NCBI GenBank assembly: GCA_020849655.1
Contig: JADLFU010000191.1
Span: 1-58,519 of the forward strand
Origin: Polyangiaceae bacterium
GTDB lineage: Bacteria; Myxococcota_A; Polyangia; Polyangiales; Polyangiaceae
Direction: 5' to 3'
DNA length: 58,519 nt
The translations under genes were made by a program, and so were the position numbers. The notes beneath the pieces were generated by a model. The model was not told the DNA's origin. It searched no databases and worked only from the letters and a program-made list of their open reading frames with translations. Positions 28,890 through 39,008 of this stretch are shown here, in pieces (position 1 is the first letter of the stretch; each line of letters opens with the position of its first letter).

Positions 28890-31016
28890 GTGATCATCGA
28901 CGCCGACGCGGTGCAGGGCAGCCCGCTCGTCTCGGGCCTCGACGCGCAGGCGCAGGCCACGTTCGCGCGGCACCTCGATCCCCTCGACGTCGCCGACGGC
29001 GCGTCCATCGTCCGACAAGGGGAGCCGGGTCGTGAGCTGTTCCTCGTCCTCCGCGGCGCAGTCGTCGTCGAGCGCGACGGCGTCCGCCTCGCCGAGCTCG
29101 GCCCCGGCGCGCACTTCGGAGAGATCTCCCTGCTCACCGATCGCCCCCGCGCCGCCTCCGCGACGGCCGTCGGCGACGTGTCGCTCGGGCGACTGACCCG
29201 CGAGGGCTATGAGGCGCTGGCCGCGCGGGCGCCGGCGGTCGCGGCGCGGATCATCCGCGAGATCGTCGCGGGCCTGGGCAGGGACCTCGTGAGGATCGAC
29301 GACGGCCTCGGGCTGCTGCTGCGAGAGCGATCGCTGCCTCGCCGCGCCGAGATCGACGTCACCGTGCGCGGGGAGCGGCGCAGGGTGGCGATGGGCACGC
29401 CGGTGGGGCAGGTGCTGTCGCCTCCCGGCAGCGGCGCGTTGCTCGTCGCCGCGCTCGTGGATCGCAAGCCGGTCTCCCTCCGCGCGCCGCTCACCGCCGA
29501 CGCCGAGGTCGAGCCGCTGACCACCGACGAGTGGGAGGGGCGTGAGGTCTTCCGCCGCTCCGCGGGGTTGCTCGTGCTCGAGGCCGCGCGGCGGGTCGCG
29601 CCGGAGGTCGCGGTGAGGATCGGCCCCTCGCTCAGCTCGTCCCAGCTCGTCGAGGTCGACGGCTGCGCAGAGCTCGAGGACCTCGCGGCGAGGCTCACGA
29701 CGGAGGTGCGCGCGATCGCGGCGCGGCGCGCGGCGTTCGTCGAGGAGATGTGGACCGTGGAGGAGGCGATGTCGCACTTCACGGCGCGCGGGTGGACGAG
29801 CGCGGCGAAGGTGCTCTCGGCGTCGCGCGACGCCGCGGTGCCGCTCGTCACGGCGGGCGAGGTCTACGCGCTCTGCCTCGCGCCGCTGCTCCCCGACGCC
29901 TCGTCGCTGGTCGAGCTCTCGCTGCGCCCGTACCACGGCATGCTGCTCCTCGAGTTCGGCGCGACGCTCGGCGCCGCGGTGCCGCCCGGCGCGCGGGAGC
30001 AGGACGCGGACGGCGGCGCGCCCGCGCGCTCGGCCGAGATGCTCGTCGCGCACAAGGCCTGGCTCGCGACGCTGGGCGTGGGCAGCGTGGGCGACTTCAA
30101 CCAGCGCGCGGTCGACGGCGGCGTCTCGGAGCTCATCCGCGCCGCGGAGGGGTTTCACGAGAAGCGCATCGGGCGCATCGCCGATCTCGTGGAGGCGCGC
30201 GGGCCGGGCCTGCGCATCATCTCGATCGCGGGGCCGTCCTCCTCGGGCAAGACGACGTTCATCAAGCGCCTGAAGGTGCAGCTGCAGATCAACGGGGTGC
30301 GCCCGCGCGCGGTGTCGCTCGACGACTACTATCTCAGCCGCGACAGGACGCCGCGCGGGCCGGACGGCGAGCGTGATTTCGAGGCGCTCGGGGCGCTCGA
30401 TCTCCCGCTCCTGCAGGCCCACCTGGGCGCGCTCCTGCGGGGGGAGGGGGTGCGGACCGCGCGCTACGACTTCCTCTCCGGGACCAGCCTGCCGTCCGGC
30501 GGCGAACAGCTCCAGCTCGGCCCGCGGGACGTCCTGATGATCGAGGGCATCCACGGCCTCAACCCTGCGCTGGTCGGCGCCGCCGCGCGCGCGGAACAGG
30601 TATTCCGCGTCTTCATCCACCCGATGATCGATCTGCCGTTCGACCACCTGTCGTCGGTCAACCCGGCCGACGTGCGGCTGCTCCGGCGCATCGTGCGCGA
30701 CCGGCACGGGCGGGGCCACGCGGCGGCGGACACCATCGCGCGCTGGCCGAGCGTGCGGGACGGCGAGCGGCGCCACATCTTCCCGTTCCTGCCGGGGGCC
30801 GACGCGGTGTTCGACTCGTCGCTCGCGTACGAGTGCAGCGTGCTGAAGGTGTACGCCGACCGCTACCTGCTCGAGGTGCCGCGCGCGCACCCGTCGTACA
30901 CGACGGCCCACAGGCTCCGGCGCCTCATCGACCGCTTCGTCACGATCTACCCCGACCACGTGCCGCCGACGTCCATCTTGCGGGAGTTCATCGGCGGCAG
31001 CGGGTTCGAGTACTAG
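28890..31016 (+). CDS. cyclic-nucleotide-binding domain fused to uridine-kinase-like protein
   Basis: 708 residues, GTG at 28890. Residues about 1-125 form a cNMP-binding domain with phosphate-binding cassette FGEISLLTDRPRAASA near 75-90. The middle (about 150-440) resembles the TGS/threonyl-tRNA-synthetase-like part seen in some uridine kinases. The C-terminal kinase has Walker A GPSSSGKT near 448, SLDDYYLSRDRTP, and MIEGIHGLNP as in uridine/phosphoribulokinase proteins. Kinase control by cAMP, cGMP or another cyclic nucleotide is likely (inference). The phosphorylated substrate is unconfirmed. Confidence 0.82.
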   Translation: MIIDADAVQGSPLVSGLDAQAQATFARHLDPLDVADGASIVRQGEPGRELFLVLRGAVVVERDGVRLAELGPGAHFGEISLLTDRPRAASATAVGDVSLGRLTREGYEALAARAPAVAARIIREIVAGLGRDLVRIDDGLGLLLRERSLPRRAEIDVTVRGERRRVAMGTPVGQVLSPPGSGALLVAALVDRKPVSLRAPLTADAEVEPLTTDEWEGREVFRRSAGLLVLEAARRVAPEVAVRIGPSLSSSQLVEVDGCAELEDLAARLTTEVRAIAARRAAFVEEMWTVEEAMSHFTARGWTSAAKVLSASRDAAVPLVTAGEVYALCLAPLLPDASSLVELSLRPYHGMLLLEFGATLGAAVPPGAREQDADGGAPARSAEMLVAHKAWLATLGVGSVGDFNQRAVDGGVSELIRAAEGFHEKRIGRIADLVEARGPGLRIISIAGPSSSGKTTFIKRLKVQLQINGVRPRAVSLDDYYLSRDRTPRGPDGERDFEALGALDLPLLQAHLGALLRGEGVRTARYDFLSGTSLPSGGEQLQLGPRDVLMIEGIHGLNPALVGAAARAEQVFRVFIHPMIDLPFDHLSSVNPADVRLLRRIVRDRHGRGHAAADTIARWPSVRDGERRHIFPFLPGADAVFDSSLAYECSVLKVYADRYLLEVPRAHPSYTTAHRLRRLIDRFVTIYPDHVPPTSILREFIGGSGFEY

Positions 31017-31086
31017 CGGGAGCGCGCCGCCGCACACGACCCTGGGGCGCGCCGCGCGGATCCGTGCTCCACTCTCCCGACGCACG

Positions 31087-31509
31087 ATGAGCTTCCGGTG
31101 GATCCGCGAGGGCACGACGCGCTGGGACGAGGCGAAGCGACGGATCGTCGGCGGCGCGCCGCCTGGCGTCTTCGACGATCGATACCGGGCGCTCGCGGAC
31201 GGCGCGCTCGTGCCCTGCGAGTGGTGGCGGGTCGAGGACGCAGACGCGCGGGTCGTGGGCTTCGGCTGGCTCGACGTCGTGTGGGGAGACGCAGAGATCC
31301 TCCTCGCGGTCGCGCCCGAGGCGGAGCGGCGGGGCGTGGGCGCGTTCATCCTCTCCAGCCTCGAGGCCGAGGCGCGGTCGCGCGGGCTCGGGTACCTCAC
31401 GAACGTCGTCCGCGCGACGCACCCGCGCGCGGAGGTGGTCACGCGGTTCCTGGAAGGTCGGGGGTTCGTGCGGCAGACCGACGGTCGCCTCGTCAAGCGC
31501 GTCGCGTAG
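31087..31509 (+). CDS. GNAT-family N-acetyltransferase
   Basis: 140 residues. A compact GNAT domain: acetyl-CoA-binding loop EAERRGVGAFILSSLEAEA near 80-98, preceded by a beta strand (EILLAVAPEA). The C-terminal FLEGRGFVRQTDGRLVKRVA is typical of the last strand pair. No substrate can be inferred. 70 bp after the kinase fusion. Confidence 0.8.
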   Translation: MSFRWIREGTTRWDEAKRRIVGGAPPGVFDDRYRALADGALVPCEWWRVEDADARVVGFGWLDVVWGDAEILLAVAPEAERRGVGAFILSSLEAEARSRGLGYLTNVVRATHPRAEVVTRFLEGRGFVRQTDGRLVKRVA

Positions 31510-31588
31510 CCGCGCAGTCGCTGCGCGCGGTCCGCTGCGATCCCTCGAAGAAGCCCCCGCGGCACGCCCGGTGCTACGCCCGCCGCCG

Positions 31589-32923
31589 ATGCTCCAGACC
31601 TCTCCGACCCCTGCGCAGCTCCAGGTACGCGACCTCGGCCCGCGCAGGTTCCCGTCTCCGCTGGGCCTCGGCGTCCCGGGCGCGGTCCCCTCCGGCAGGT
31701 ACACGCCCGACGACGCGAGGGTCGTCGCGGACGCGGAGGTCGCGGGAGAGGGCGCGACGGCCGGCGCGGCGTCGTTCGAGAAGGCCGGGCCGCGCGAGCG
31801 GATCTTCTTCGATCCCGCCGCGACCCGCGTGGCGCTCGTCACGTGCGGGGGGCTGTGTCCAGGGTTGAACGACGTCATCCGCTCGGCCGTCCTGCAGCTG
31901 CACCATCGCTACGGCGTCCGCGAGGTGCTCGGGTTCCGGTATGGCTTCGCCGGGCTCGACCCCGCGAGCGGCCACGCGCCCGTGCGGCTCGGCCCCGACG
32001 AGGTGCGGCACCTGCACGAGCGCGGCGGCACGGCCCTCGGCAGCTCGCGCGGCCCGGTCGACGTCCGGGTGATGGCCGACACGCTGGAGCGGCTGGACAT
32101 CCAGGCCCTGCTGACGATCGGCGGAGACGGCACGCAACGAGGCGCACACGCGCTCGTCGAGGAGCTCACGCGGCGGGGACGCCACACGGTCGTCGTCGGC
32201 GTCCCGAAGACCATCGACAACGATCTGCTCTGGACCGACCGCACCTTCGGCTTCGACACCGCGGTGGAGGTCGCCCGCTCGGCGATTGTCGCCGCGCACG
32301 CGGAGGCCACCTCGGCGGAGAACGGCGTCGGCCTCGTGAAGCTGATGGGCCGCGACTCGGGCTTCATCGCCGCCGCCGCCGCGCGCGCGAGCCTCGAGAC
32401 GAACTTCTGCCTCGTCCCCGAGGTGCCGATCGATCTCGAGGGCGAGGGGGGCCTGCTCGACGCGCTCGAGGCGCGCCTCGGCGCCCGCGGCCACGCGCTC
32501 GTCGTCGTCGCCGAGGGGTGCAGCTGGATGTTCGCCGACGCGATGGGGGCGCGCGACGCGTCCGGCAACGTCCGCTACGCGAGCGGCGCGCTCGACGTCG
32601 GCGCTCGGCTGCGGGACGCCATCACCGCGCATTTCAAGGCGCGCGGCGCGCCGCTCACGCTGAAGTACATCGATCCGTCGTACATGATCCGGGGCGTCCC
32701 CGCGAACCCGAGCGACCGGCTGTTCTGCGACGCGCTCGCCCGCGCCGCCGTGCACGCCGCGATGGCGGGCAAGACCGATCTGGTCGTCGGGCGCTGGTGC
32801 GGGATGTTCACCCACGTGCCCATCCCGGTCGCGACGGACGGGCGCAAGCAGATCGACCCCGAGGGGACGCTGTGGCTCTCGGTCGTCGAGGCCACCGGGC
32901 AGCCCGCGCTCCGACGACGCTGA
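31589..32923 (+). CDS. 6-phosphofructokinase, plant/trypanosome-like group
   Basis: 444 residues from ATG 31589; an in-frame GTG 18 bp upstream is possible. GGLCPGLNDVIR, TIGGDGTQRGA, PKTIDND, GRDSGF and VVAEGC place it in the longer PFK group found in plants and trypanosomes. GGDG (not GGDD) points to ATP rather than pyrophosphate, as in that group, although PKTIDND is shared with pyrophosphate enzymes. It commits fructose-6-phosphate to glycolysis. Donor specificity is an inference. Confidence 0.85.
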   Translation: MLQTSPTPAQLQVRDLGPRRFPSPLGLGVPGAVPSGRYTPDDARVVADAEVAGEGATAGAASFEKAGPRERIFFDPAATRVALVTCGGLCPGLNDVIRSAVLQLHHRYGVREVLGFRYGFAGLDPASGHAPVRLGPDEVRHLHERGGTALGSSRGPVDVRVMADTLERLDIQALLTIGGDGTQRGAHALVEELTRRGRHTVVVGVPKTIDNDLLWTDRTFGFDTAVEVARSAIVAAHAEATSAENGVGLVKLMGRDSGFIAAAAARASLETNFCLVPEVPIDLEGEGGLLDALEARLGARGHALVVVAEGCSWMFADAMGARDASGNVRYASGALDVGARLRDAITAHFKARGAPLTLKYIDPSYMIRGVPANPSDRLFCDALARAAVHAAMAGKTDLVVGRWCGMFTHVPIPVATDGRKQIDPEGTLWLSVVEATGQPALRRR

Positions 32924-32984
32924 CCACGCTCTGTAGTACACGCCGGGGAAGCAGCGCGCCGTCGAGGCGGTTGCACGAGCCGCC

Positions 32985-35609
32985 TTGACCCGACCTCCCG
33001 TCGTCCGCGCCGCCTCGCTCTCCGCGCTCCTCCTCGCGGGGTGCAAGCCGTCGGCGCCGCCTCCGCGCGTGGGCCTCGACGCCCCCCGGACGCAAGCGTC
33101 GTCGGCGCCTCGCGCGGCCGCGAGCGGCCCGGGCCTCCGCGCGACGAAGCTCGGCGCGATCTCGGAGGGAGTCTCGGGGCCCTACCTGGCCGCGCGAGGC
33201 GATCACGCGCTCGCGCTCACCGGCCTGCCGCGCGCCGACGGCCTGTCGCTCATCGTGCAGCCGCTCTCGCCCGACGGCTCGAAGGCGGGCGAGCCGCGCG
33301 CGGCGGGCAGCGTCCCGGGCGTCGTGTCGCTGCTGTCGCTGCGCGCCGTCTCGCCCGATCTCTTCGTCGTCGCGATCGGGACGAAGACCGACCGAGGGCA
33401 CGTCGTCCTCGCGGCGTCGCTCGGCCCCGACGGCGCCCCCCGCGGCAAGCTCGTGGAGCTGTACCAGTCGGCCGAGCCGCTGCTCTGGGTCGACGCCGTG
33501 TCGGCGGGGGCGGGGGCCGCCGTGCTGTTCGCGTCGGGCAGCGGGGGCGCCGCGACCGTGCGCGCGGCGGTCGTCGGCGCTTCGGGCGCGGTCGAGCAGC
33601 CCGCCGCGCCCGTCGTCACCGGCGCGCGCGCGTGGGCCGCTACGTCGACGCGAGAGGGCCCGCTCGTCGTCTCGCTCACGCGCGAGGGCGCGAGAGATCG
33701 CGTGCTCGCGCACCGCCTCGATCCGCTCGGCAAGCCGGTCGGCGCGCCCTTGATCGTCACGGAGGCCACCCACGTCACCGACGAGCTCGAGGCCGTCGAC
33801 ACCCCGGACGGCGCGGTGATCGCGTGGACGGAGGGCGAGCCGGGTGAGGGGAGGGTGCAGGTGGCGCGCGTCGCGGCCGGCAAGCTCGCGAGCGCGCCGC
33901 GCGCGGCGGCCGACTCCGCGGGCGACCAGGCGCTGGTCGGCGTCGAGGCATCGGCCGGGAAGGTGCTCGTCGCGTGGGAGGACGGCGGCGTCGCCCACCG
34001 CACGGCGAGGAGGGTCGAGCTGGCGACGCTGTCCAGCGATCTCGCGACGCCCTTCGGCCGCACGCACCTCCTGCTCGGCACCCGCGACGCCGGCCCGCCG
34101 CTCCTCGCGCCGACCACGGACGGCTTCGCGCTGCTCGCGCTGTCGCGCGCGTGCCCGGCGAGCGCGGCGTCGTGCGCCGACGCCCCCGTCGTGCCGGTGT
34201 ACCTGCGGACGTCGAGCGATCTCGGGCGCGTGCGCGCGACGCCGCTCGCGCTCGACCGGCTCTCCGGCGAGGCCCCCGAGGGCGCGTGGGGGCTCGCCTG
34301 CGCGGCGCGGGCGTGCCTCGCAGCGGCGTCCGGCCCGGACGATCTCTTCTCGGTCGCGCTCGACGGCGCCGGCGGCGGCGAGGTCCGATCGCCGATGCCC
34401 GAGTCGCGACGCCTCGGGAGCCCCTCCGTGCTCGGCAGCGACGCGCTCCTGCGCGGGCCCCGGCTCGCGTTCACGGCCCGCGCGCGCCTCACGTCATCGT
34501 GGCTCTTCGCCGCGGTGACGGAGCACGCCGAGGGCACGCCGCCGCCGCCCTTGCCGCCCGACGTCGACGCGCGCGCCGAGGCCGAGAAGGACCGCGCGAT
34601 CCAGAAGAACCCGAAGCGCGGCTCCCTCCGTGGCGCGATGGTGCGGCTGCTCACCGTCGACGACAGCGGACGCGCGAGCGCGCCATCGACGATCTCCGTG
34701 CGCGCGCGCTCGACGGGCGGCGTCGCGGTCGCGCCCTCGAGCGCCGGCGACGAGGCCGTCGTCGCCTGGGTCGCGCGTGACGACGGGGATCCGCAGGTCT
34801 TCCTCACGCGGGTCGGCCCCGACGCGAAGCGCCGCAGCCAGACGATGCTGACCACCGCGAAGGGTGACGTCTCGGAGGTCGCGATCGCGGGCACGCCGGA
34901 CGGCTACCTGGTGGTCTGGGTCGACGAGCGCGACGGCAACGGAGAGGTCTACGCGACGCGGATCGACAAGGCGCTCCGCAAGCTCGGGCCCGACCAGCGC
35001 ATCACCTCGGCGCCGGGCGAGGCGTCGGGCCTCGCGATCCACGTCGTCGGCGCGGAGGCGTGGGTGGCGTTCTCCGACGCGCGCGGGATCGAGAGCGGCG
35101 CCGGCGACGTGTTCTTCGTGAGGCTCGATCTCGCGAAGGCGACGAAGAAGGGAGAGGAGCAGCGCCTCGCGTCGACCGCGCAGCACGCGCGCGCGCTCCG
35201 GTTCGCGGCCACGCCGGGCGGCCCGTCGCTGCTGTACGTCGACGCCCCGCCCGGGGTGACGCGGGGCCCGTCGTTCGTCAGGATGGTTGGTTTCTCCTCG
35301 ACGGGCGAGCCGCGCGTGGCCACCGCGCTCGCGCTGCCGGAGCGCTGGGAGCCGCTCAGCCTCGACGTCGCGTGCGCAGGCCCGGCGTGCGATCTCGCGC
35401 TGCTGCGTCGCGACGACGAGGGCCTGTCGCTGGCCGGCGGCCCGCTGCGTGACGGCGGGGCGGTCGAGCTGCGCGATCTCTTCCAGCTGCTCGCCGCGCC
35501 CGGCGCCGCGCACGATCCCATGATCGCCGGCGGATCGATCGTCCTCGCGGATGACGCGGCGATCCCGGGCGAGGGGAGGCTCCGGCGCGTCGCGGTGAAG
35601 TGGCGGTGA
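32985..35609 (+). CDS. large predicted lipoprotein, beta-propeller-like, function unknown
   Basis: 874 residues. TTG at 32985 is the only start that includes the signal sequence; lipobox LLAGC (Cys20). The mature part has repeated strand motifs (VIAWTEGEPGEG, VVAWVARDDGDPQVF, LVVWVDERDGNGEVYATRI) like seven-bladed or WD-type propellers, separated by about 50 residues. No catalytic residues. It may be an envelope binding protein. 58 bp upstream of the VIT-domain gene, probably the same transcript. Confidence 0.68.
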   Translation: MTRPPVVRAASLSALLLAGCKPSAPPPRVGLDAPRTQASSAPRAAASGPGLRATKLGAISEGVSGPYLAARGDHALALTGLPRADGLSLIVQPLSPDGSKAGEPRAAGSVPGVVSLLSLRAVSPDLFVVAIGTKTDRGHVVLAASLGPDGAPRGKLVELYQSAEPLLWVDAVSAGAGAAVLFASGSGGAATVRAAVVGASGAVEQPAAPVVTGARAWAATSTREGPLVVSLTREGARDRVLAHRLDPLGKPVGAPLIVTEATHVTDELEAVDTPDGAVIAWTEGEPGEGRVQVARVAAGKLASAPRAAADSAGDQALVGVEASAGKVLVAWEDGGVAHRTARRVELATLSSDLATPFGRTHLLLGTRDAGPPLLAPTTDGFALLALSRACPASAASCADAPVVPVYLRTSSDLGRVRATPLALDRLSGEAPEGAWGLACAARACLAAASGPDDLFSVALDGAGGGEVRSPMPESRRLGSPSVLGSDALLRGPRLAFTARARLTSSWLFAAVTEHAEGTPPPPLPPDVDARAEAEKDRAIQKNPKRGSLRGAMVRLLTVDDSGRASAPSTISVRARSTGGVAVAPSSAGDEAVVAWVARDDGDPQVFLTRVGPDAKRRSQTMLTTAKGDVSEVAIAGTPDGYLVVWVDERDGNGEVYATRIDKALRKLGPDQRITSAPGEASGLAIHVVGAEAWVAFSDARGIESGAGDVFFVRLDLAKATKKGEEQRLASTAQHARALRFAATPGGPSLLYVDAPPGVTRGPSFVRMVGFSSTGEPRVATALALPERWEPLSLDVACAGPACDLALLRRDDEGLSLAGGPLRDGGAVELRDLFQLLAAPGAAHDPMIAGGSIVLADDAAIPGEGRLRRVAVKWR

Positions 35610-35667
35610 GCGTCGCCGAGCTTCGCGCCGCGCTTGCCCCTGGGAACCCGCCGCGCAGGGTGGTGTC

Positions 35668-38600
35668 ATGCCCGCCATGCGTCGCGCGTGGGGATCGCTC
35701 TTCGTCGTCGGGTGCGCGTGGTCTCTCGCGCCGGGGTGCAGCCGCGATGTCGCCTCGAAGGCAGGCGGCGCGGCCTCTGCGCAGCCCTCGGCGTCTGCGT
35801 CGGCGGCCGTGGTCGACGAGGTGCCCGCGAGGCCTCGGCCGCCCGCGCGGCGCGGCCTGGGGACGCTCTCCGCGCGCGTGCCCGGCACGGATCAGATCGT
35901 CGGCGGCGTGACGCTCACGTCTCACAAGGTGAAGGCCACCGTCCGCGCCGGGTTCGCCCGCACGGAGGTCGAGGAGGTCTGGCGTAACGACGATCCGCGG
36001 GCGCTCGAGGGGACCTTCCGGTTCGCGCTGCCGGCGTCCGCCGCGATCACGCGGCTCGCGCTCGAGGTCGACGGCAAGCTCGTCGAGGGCGAGCTCGTCG
36101 AGCAGCGCCGCGCAGCGAGCATCTTCCGCGGGATCGTCGACGACACGGTGAGGCCGCGCGACCCCGCGCTGCTCGATCAGCGCGGAGGCAAGGTCGAGCT
36201 CAAGATCTTCCCGCTCCCACCGCGAGGCGGGACGCGCCGCGTGGTGCTCGCCTACGACGAGCTCCTCCCGGAGCGCGACGGGCAGGGCGCCTATGTGCTG
36301 CCGCTGACCTCCGGGCGCGAGCGAGAGACGACCATCGGCGACGTGCGCGCGGAGGTCACCATCGAGCGCGCGGCGAGCGCCACGTCGGACGATCCGGTGT
36401 CGATGCTCTCGGAGGGGCGCTATCAGGTGGTCCGAGAGGCGCGCGAGGTCGCGCCGAAGAGCGATCTCGTCGTGCGCTACACGCGCGCACAAGGCCCGGT
36501 CACGCGCCGCACGCCGCGCGCAGGCGAGGCGGGCGCGGCGAAGGGGGAGACCGCCGCGGGGTTCGTGACGGCGCGCCTCGCGGTGCCCACCGCGAGCGGC
36601 CCCGCGCCCGCGGGGCCTCGTGTCTTCGTCGTCGACGTGGGGCACGGGCAACCCGCCGAGTCGCTCGTCGACGCGTGGGAGGTCATCGACGCCGCGCTCG
36701 CTCGCGCGCCCGAAGGCGCACGCTTCGCGGTCCTCGCGTGCGACGCGTCGTGCGCCGGCTTCCCGGAGGCGGGCCTCGTCTCGAACACACGCGCGACCCG
36801 CGCGGACTTCGTGCGCTGGTCGACGGCGCTCTCGCCGAGGGGCGCGTCCGATCTCGCCGGGATGCTCATCGAGGCTGCGAGGCGCGCGGGCGCGGACGGC
36901 GCGGTCGCGTGGTTCACACGGGGCGGAGCCACCACGGGCGAGCTCACGCCTGACGCGATCGTCGCCCGCGTGAAGGCCGCGACGACGCCGGCGCGCGCGC
37001 TGCACCTCCTCGGCACCGGCCCCTTCGTCGACGAGCCGACGCTGCGCGCGCTCTCGGAGGGCCTCGGCGCGACGCTCACGCGCCTCTCGGGCGACGCGCC
37101 CCGCCGCGACGCCGAGCGGCTCGACCGCGCGGTGCTGCGCGCGCCGAAGCTCACCGTGCCCGCCGGCTTCACGCTGGTCTCGCCGAGTCCGCTGCCGGCG
37201 CTCGCGGCCGGCGACGAGCTGGTCGTCACCGCGCGCGCGACGCCCGACGTCGCAGGCGACGTGGCGCTCGAGGGCGAGCTCGACGGGGCGCCCGTCCGGG
37301 TCACCGTGGCGGTGGCGCCCGGCCCCGGGGACGGCCCCGCGCTGGTCGAGTCGCTGTGGGCGCGACAGCGGATCTCGTCGCTGACTGCGAAGGGGGATCC
37401 AGCGCTCGACAAGGAGCTGGTGAAGCTCTCGCACGACTTCCACGTGCTCTCGCCCAAGACCTCGTTCCTCGTGCTCGAGAACGAGGCGATGTTCGCGGCG
37501 TTCGGCGTCCCGCGCACGAGCCGCCGCGCCGACGATCTGAGCGACGCCGTCGCGCCCGGCGCAGCCCAGGCGAGCCCAGGCTCCGCCAAGTCCTCGGCCG
37601 CGGCGGCGGGCGGCGGCGACACGGCGGGCGGCCAGGAGGGCCTGATGAGCACGGGCCGCGGAGCCGGGACCGATCTGGGCGGCTCGGGCGGCCTCGGGCC
37701 GGGCGGCATCGGCGGGAGCATCTCCGGATTGGTGGTCGCGCCGCGCGCCCAGGTGACGGTAGGGGGCGTCTCGTCCGCGCCGCCGAGCGCGCTCCCAGGT
37801 CCCGTCGCGACGCGCGTCGTTCGCCAGCAGACGGCGCGCTTCCGGCGCTGCGCCGAGCTCGGCCTGCGGGTCGATCCGTCCGCGACCGGGCGCGTGACGG
37901 TCTCCGCGGTGGTCACCGCGAGCGGGAGCGTGGCGAGCGCGAGCGCGTCGGGCGTCTCGCAGCAGACGGCCGCGTGCGTCGCGGCGGCCGCGCGCGGAAT
38001 GAACTTTCCGCAGACCGAGGGCGGGCAGGCCACCCTGCGCTTCATCGTCAACGTCTCAATCTCCAAGGCCGTGCCCTCCAAGCCGACGGGCGGCCTGTTC
38101 GCCGCGCCCCAGCCCTCGTTCACCGTCGCGCCGGCGAGCGACGCGTGGCTGAGCGGAGGCGACGAGGAGCTGCAGAAGCTCGGGGAGGCGCGCGACCGGG
38201 GCGCGGAGAAGCGCCGATCGCACGAGGCCCTCGTGCTGGGGCTGCTGCGCCGCGGCCGGGATGCGACGCCCGCGGCGCGCGAGTGGGTGACGGCAGACCC
38301 CGATGACGCGCGCGCGCACGGGCTCCTCGCGGAGGCGCTCGCGCTGACCGGCGGCGCGGCCGAGGCAGCCGGTGAGCTCGGCGTCGTCGCGGCGCTCGAT
38401 CCCGGCAACGCCGCGGCCCAGCTCGCCGCGGCGCGCGCGTTCCTCGCGGCGGGAGATCCGCGCCGGGCGTGCGCCCACACCCGCGCGGCGGCCGGCGCCG
38501 AGGGCGCGGCCACGACCGTGCGCGCCGAGGCGCTCCGGTGCCGCGCCGACGAGCTCGGCGAGGCATCGGCGCGCGACGAGGCCCGCGCGCTCGCCGAGAA

Positions 38601-38973
38601 GCAGCGTGAGTTCAAGGCCGTCGCCGACGGCGAGCGCGCGCCGATCGAGCTCGGATCGCCTGGCGCGCTGAGGTTCGAGTCGACGTGCGCCGGCTGTCCT
38701 CCGATCGCCGTCGTCACGCCGACCGGCCGCGTGATCGCCGCCGCGACGCCGTCGAAGGCGATCGCGAGCGCGCGCCGCGTGGACGCCGCGCTCTCGATGT
38801 CGGGCATCTACCGGGCCGTGTTCATCGGCGCCGCGCCCGCGACGGACAGCGAGCTGGTGGTCACCACGCCGACCGGACCACGCACGCTGAAGGTCCCAGC
38901 CGGCGCGCGCACGCTCGGGGCGGTCACGGTCGAGCTGCCGTGCTTCGGCTGCGGCTACGGCTCGGCTCGTTGA
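35668..38973 (+). CDS. VIT-domain lipoprotein with AgmX/PglI-like and TPR-like regions
   Basis: 1101 residues, ATG 35668 (alternative Met 9 bases on). Lipobox LAPGC (Cys24). A VIT (vault/inter-alpha-trypsin) domain spans about 70-270 and carries the typical FRGIVDD...RDPALL segment. A vWA-like region at about 310-480 follows, but the metal-site DxSxS is replaced by DVGHG. Then a Gly-rich linker and an AgmX/PglI-like segment (FRRCAELGL... and an expected Cys/Ala-rich repeat) near 710-800, then TPR-like helices and a C-terminal Cys-rich tail (CPPIAVV, CFGCGYG). Likely at the cell surface or periplasm, possibly gliding or adhesion related (inference). Confidence 0.75.
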   Translation: MPAMRRAWGSLFVVGCAWSLAPGCSRDVASKAGGAASAQPSASASAAVVDEVPARPRPPARRGLGTLSARVPGTDQIVGGVTLTSHKVKATVRAGFARTEVEEVWRNDDPRALEGTFRFALPASAAITRLALEVDGKLVEGELVEQRRAASIFRGIVDDTVRPRDPALLDQRGGKVELKIFPLPPRGGTRRVVLAYDELLPERDGQGAYVLPLTSGRERETTIGDVRAEVTIERAASATSDDPVSMLSEGRYQVVREAREVAPKSDLVVRYTRAQGPVTRRTPRAGEAGAAKGETAAGFVTARLAVPTASGPAPAGPRVFVVDVGHGQPAESLVDAWEVIDAALARAPEGARFAVLACDASCAGFPEAGLVSNTRATRADFVRWSTALSPRGASDLAGMLIEAARRAGADGAVAWFTRGGATTGELTPDAIVARVKAATTPARALHLLGTGPFVDEPTLRALSEGLGATLTRLSGDAPRRDAERLDRAVLRAPKLTVPAGFTLVSPSPLPALAAGDELVVTARATPDVAGDVALEGELDGAPVRVTVAVAPGPGDGPALVESLWARQRISSLTAKGDPALDKELVKLSHDFHVLSPKTSFLVLENEAMFAAFGVPRTSRRADDLSDAVAPGAAQASPGSAKSSAAAAGGGDTAGGQEGLMSTGRGAGTDLGGSGGLGPGGIGGSISGLVVAPRAQVTVGGVSSAPPSALPGPVATRVVRQQTARFRRCAELGLRVDPSATGRVTVSAVVTASGSVASASASGVSQQTAACVAAAARGMNFPQTEGGQATLRFIVNVSISKAVPSKPTGGLFAAPQPSFTVAPASDAWLSGGDEELQKLGEARDRGAEKRRSHEALVLGLLRRGRDATPAAREWVTADPDDARAHGLLAEALALTGGAAEAAGELGVVAALDPGNAAAQLAAARAFLAAGDPRRACAHTRAAAGAEGAATTVRAEALRCRADELGEASARDEARALAEKQREFKAVADGERAPIELGSPGALRFESTCAGCPPIAVVTPTGRVIAAATPSKAIASARRVDAALSMSGIYRAVFIGAAPATDSELVVTTPTGPRTLKVPAGARTLGAVTVELPCFGCGYGSAR

Positions 38974-39008
38974 TTCCCACGGTGGTCCCCGCCCCGAGCT
39001 CTCGCTGT

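Noticed and set aside
28374-31565. 1063-codon minus-strand open frame over the kinase fusion
   Set aside because: Antisense of the cNMP/kinase gene and SurE region; composition is typical of a shadow frame.
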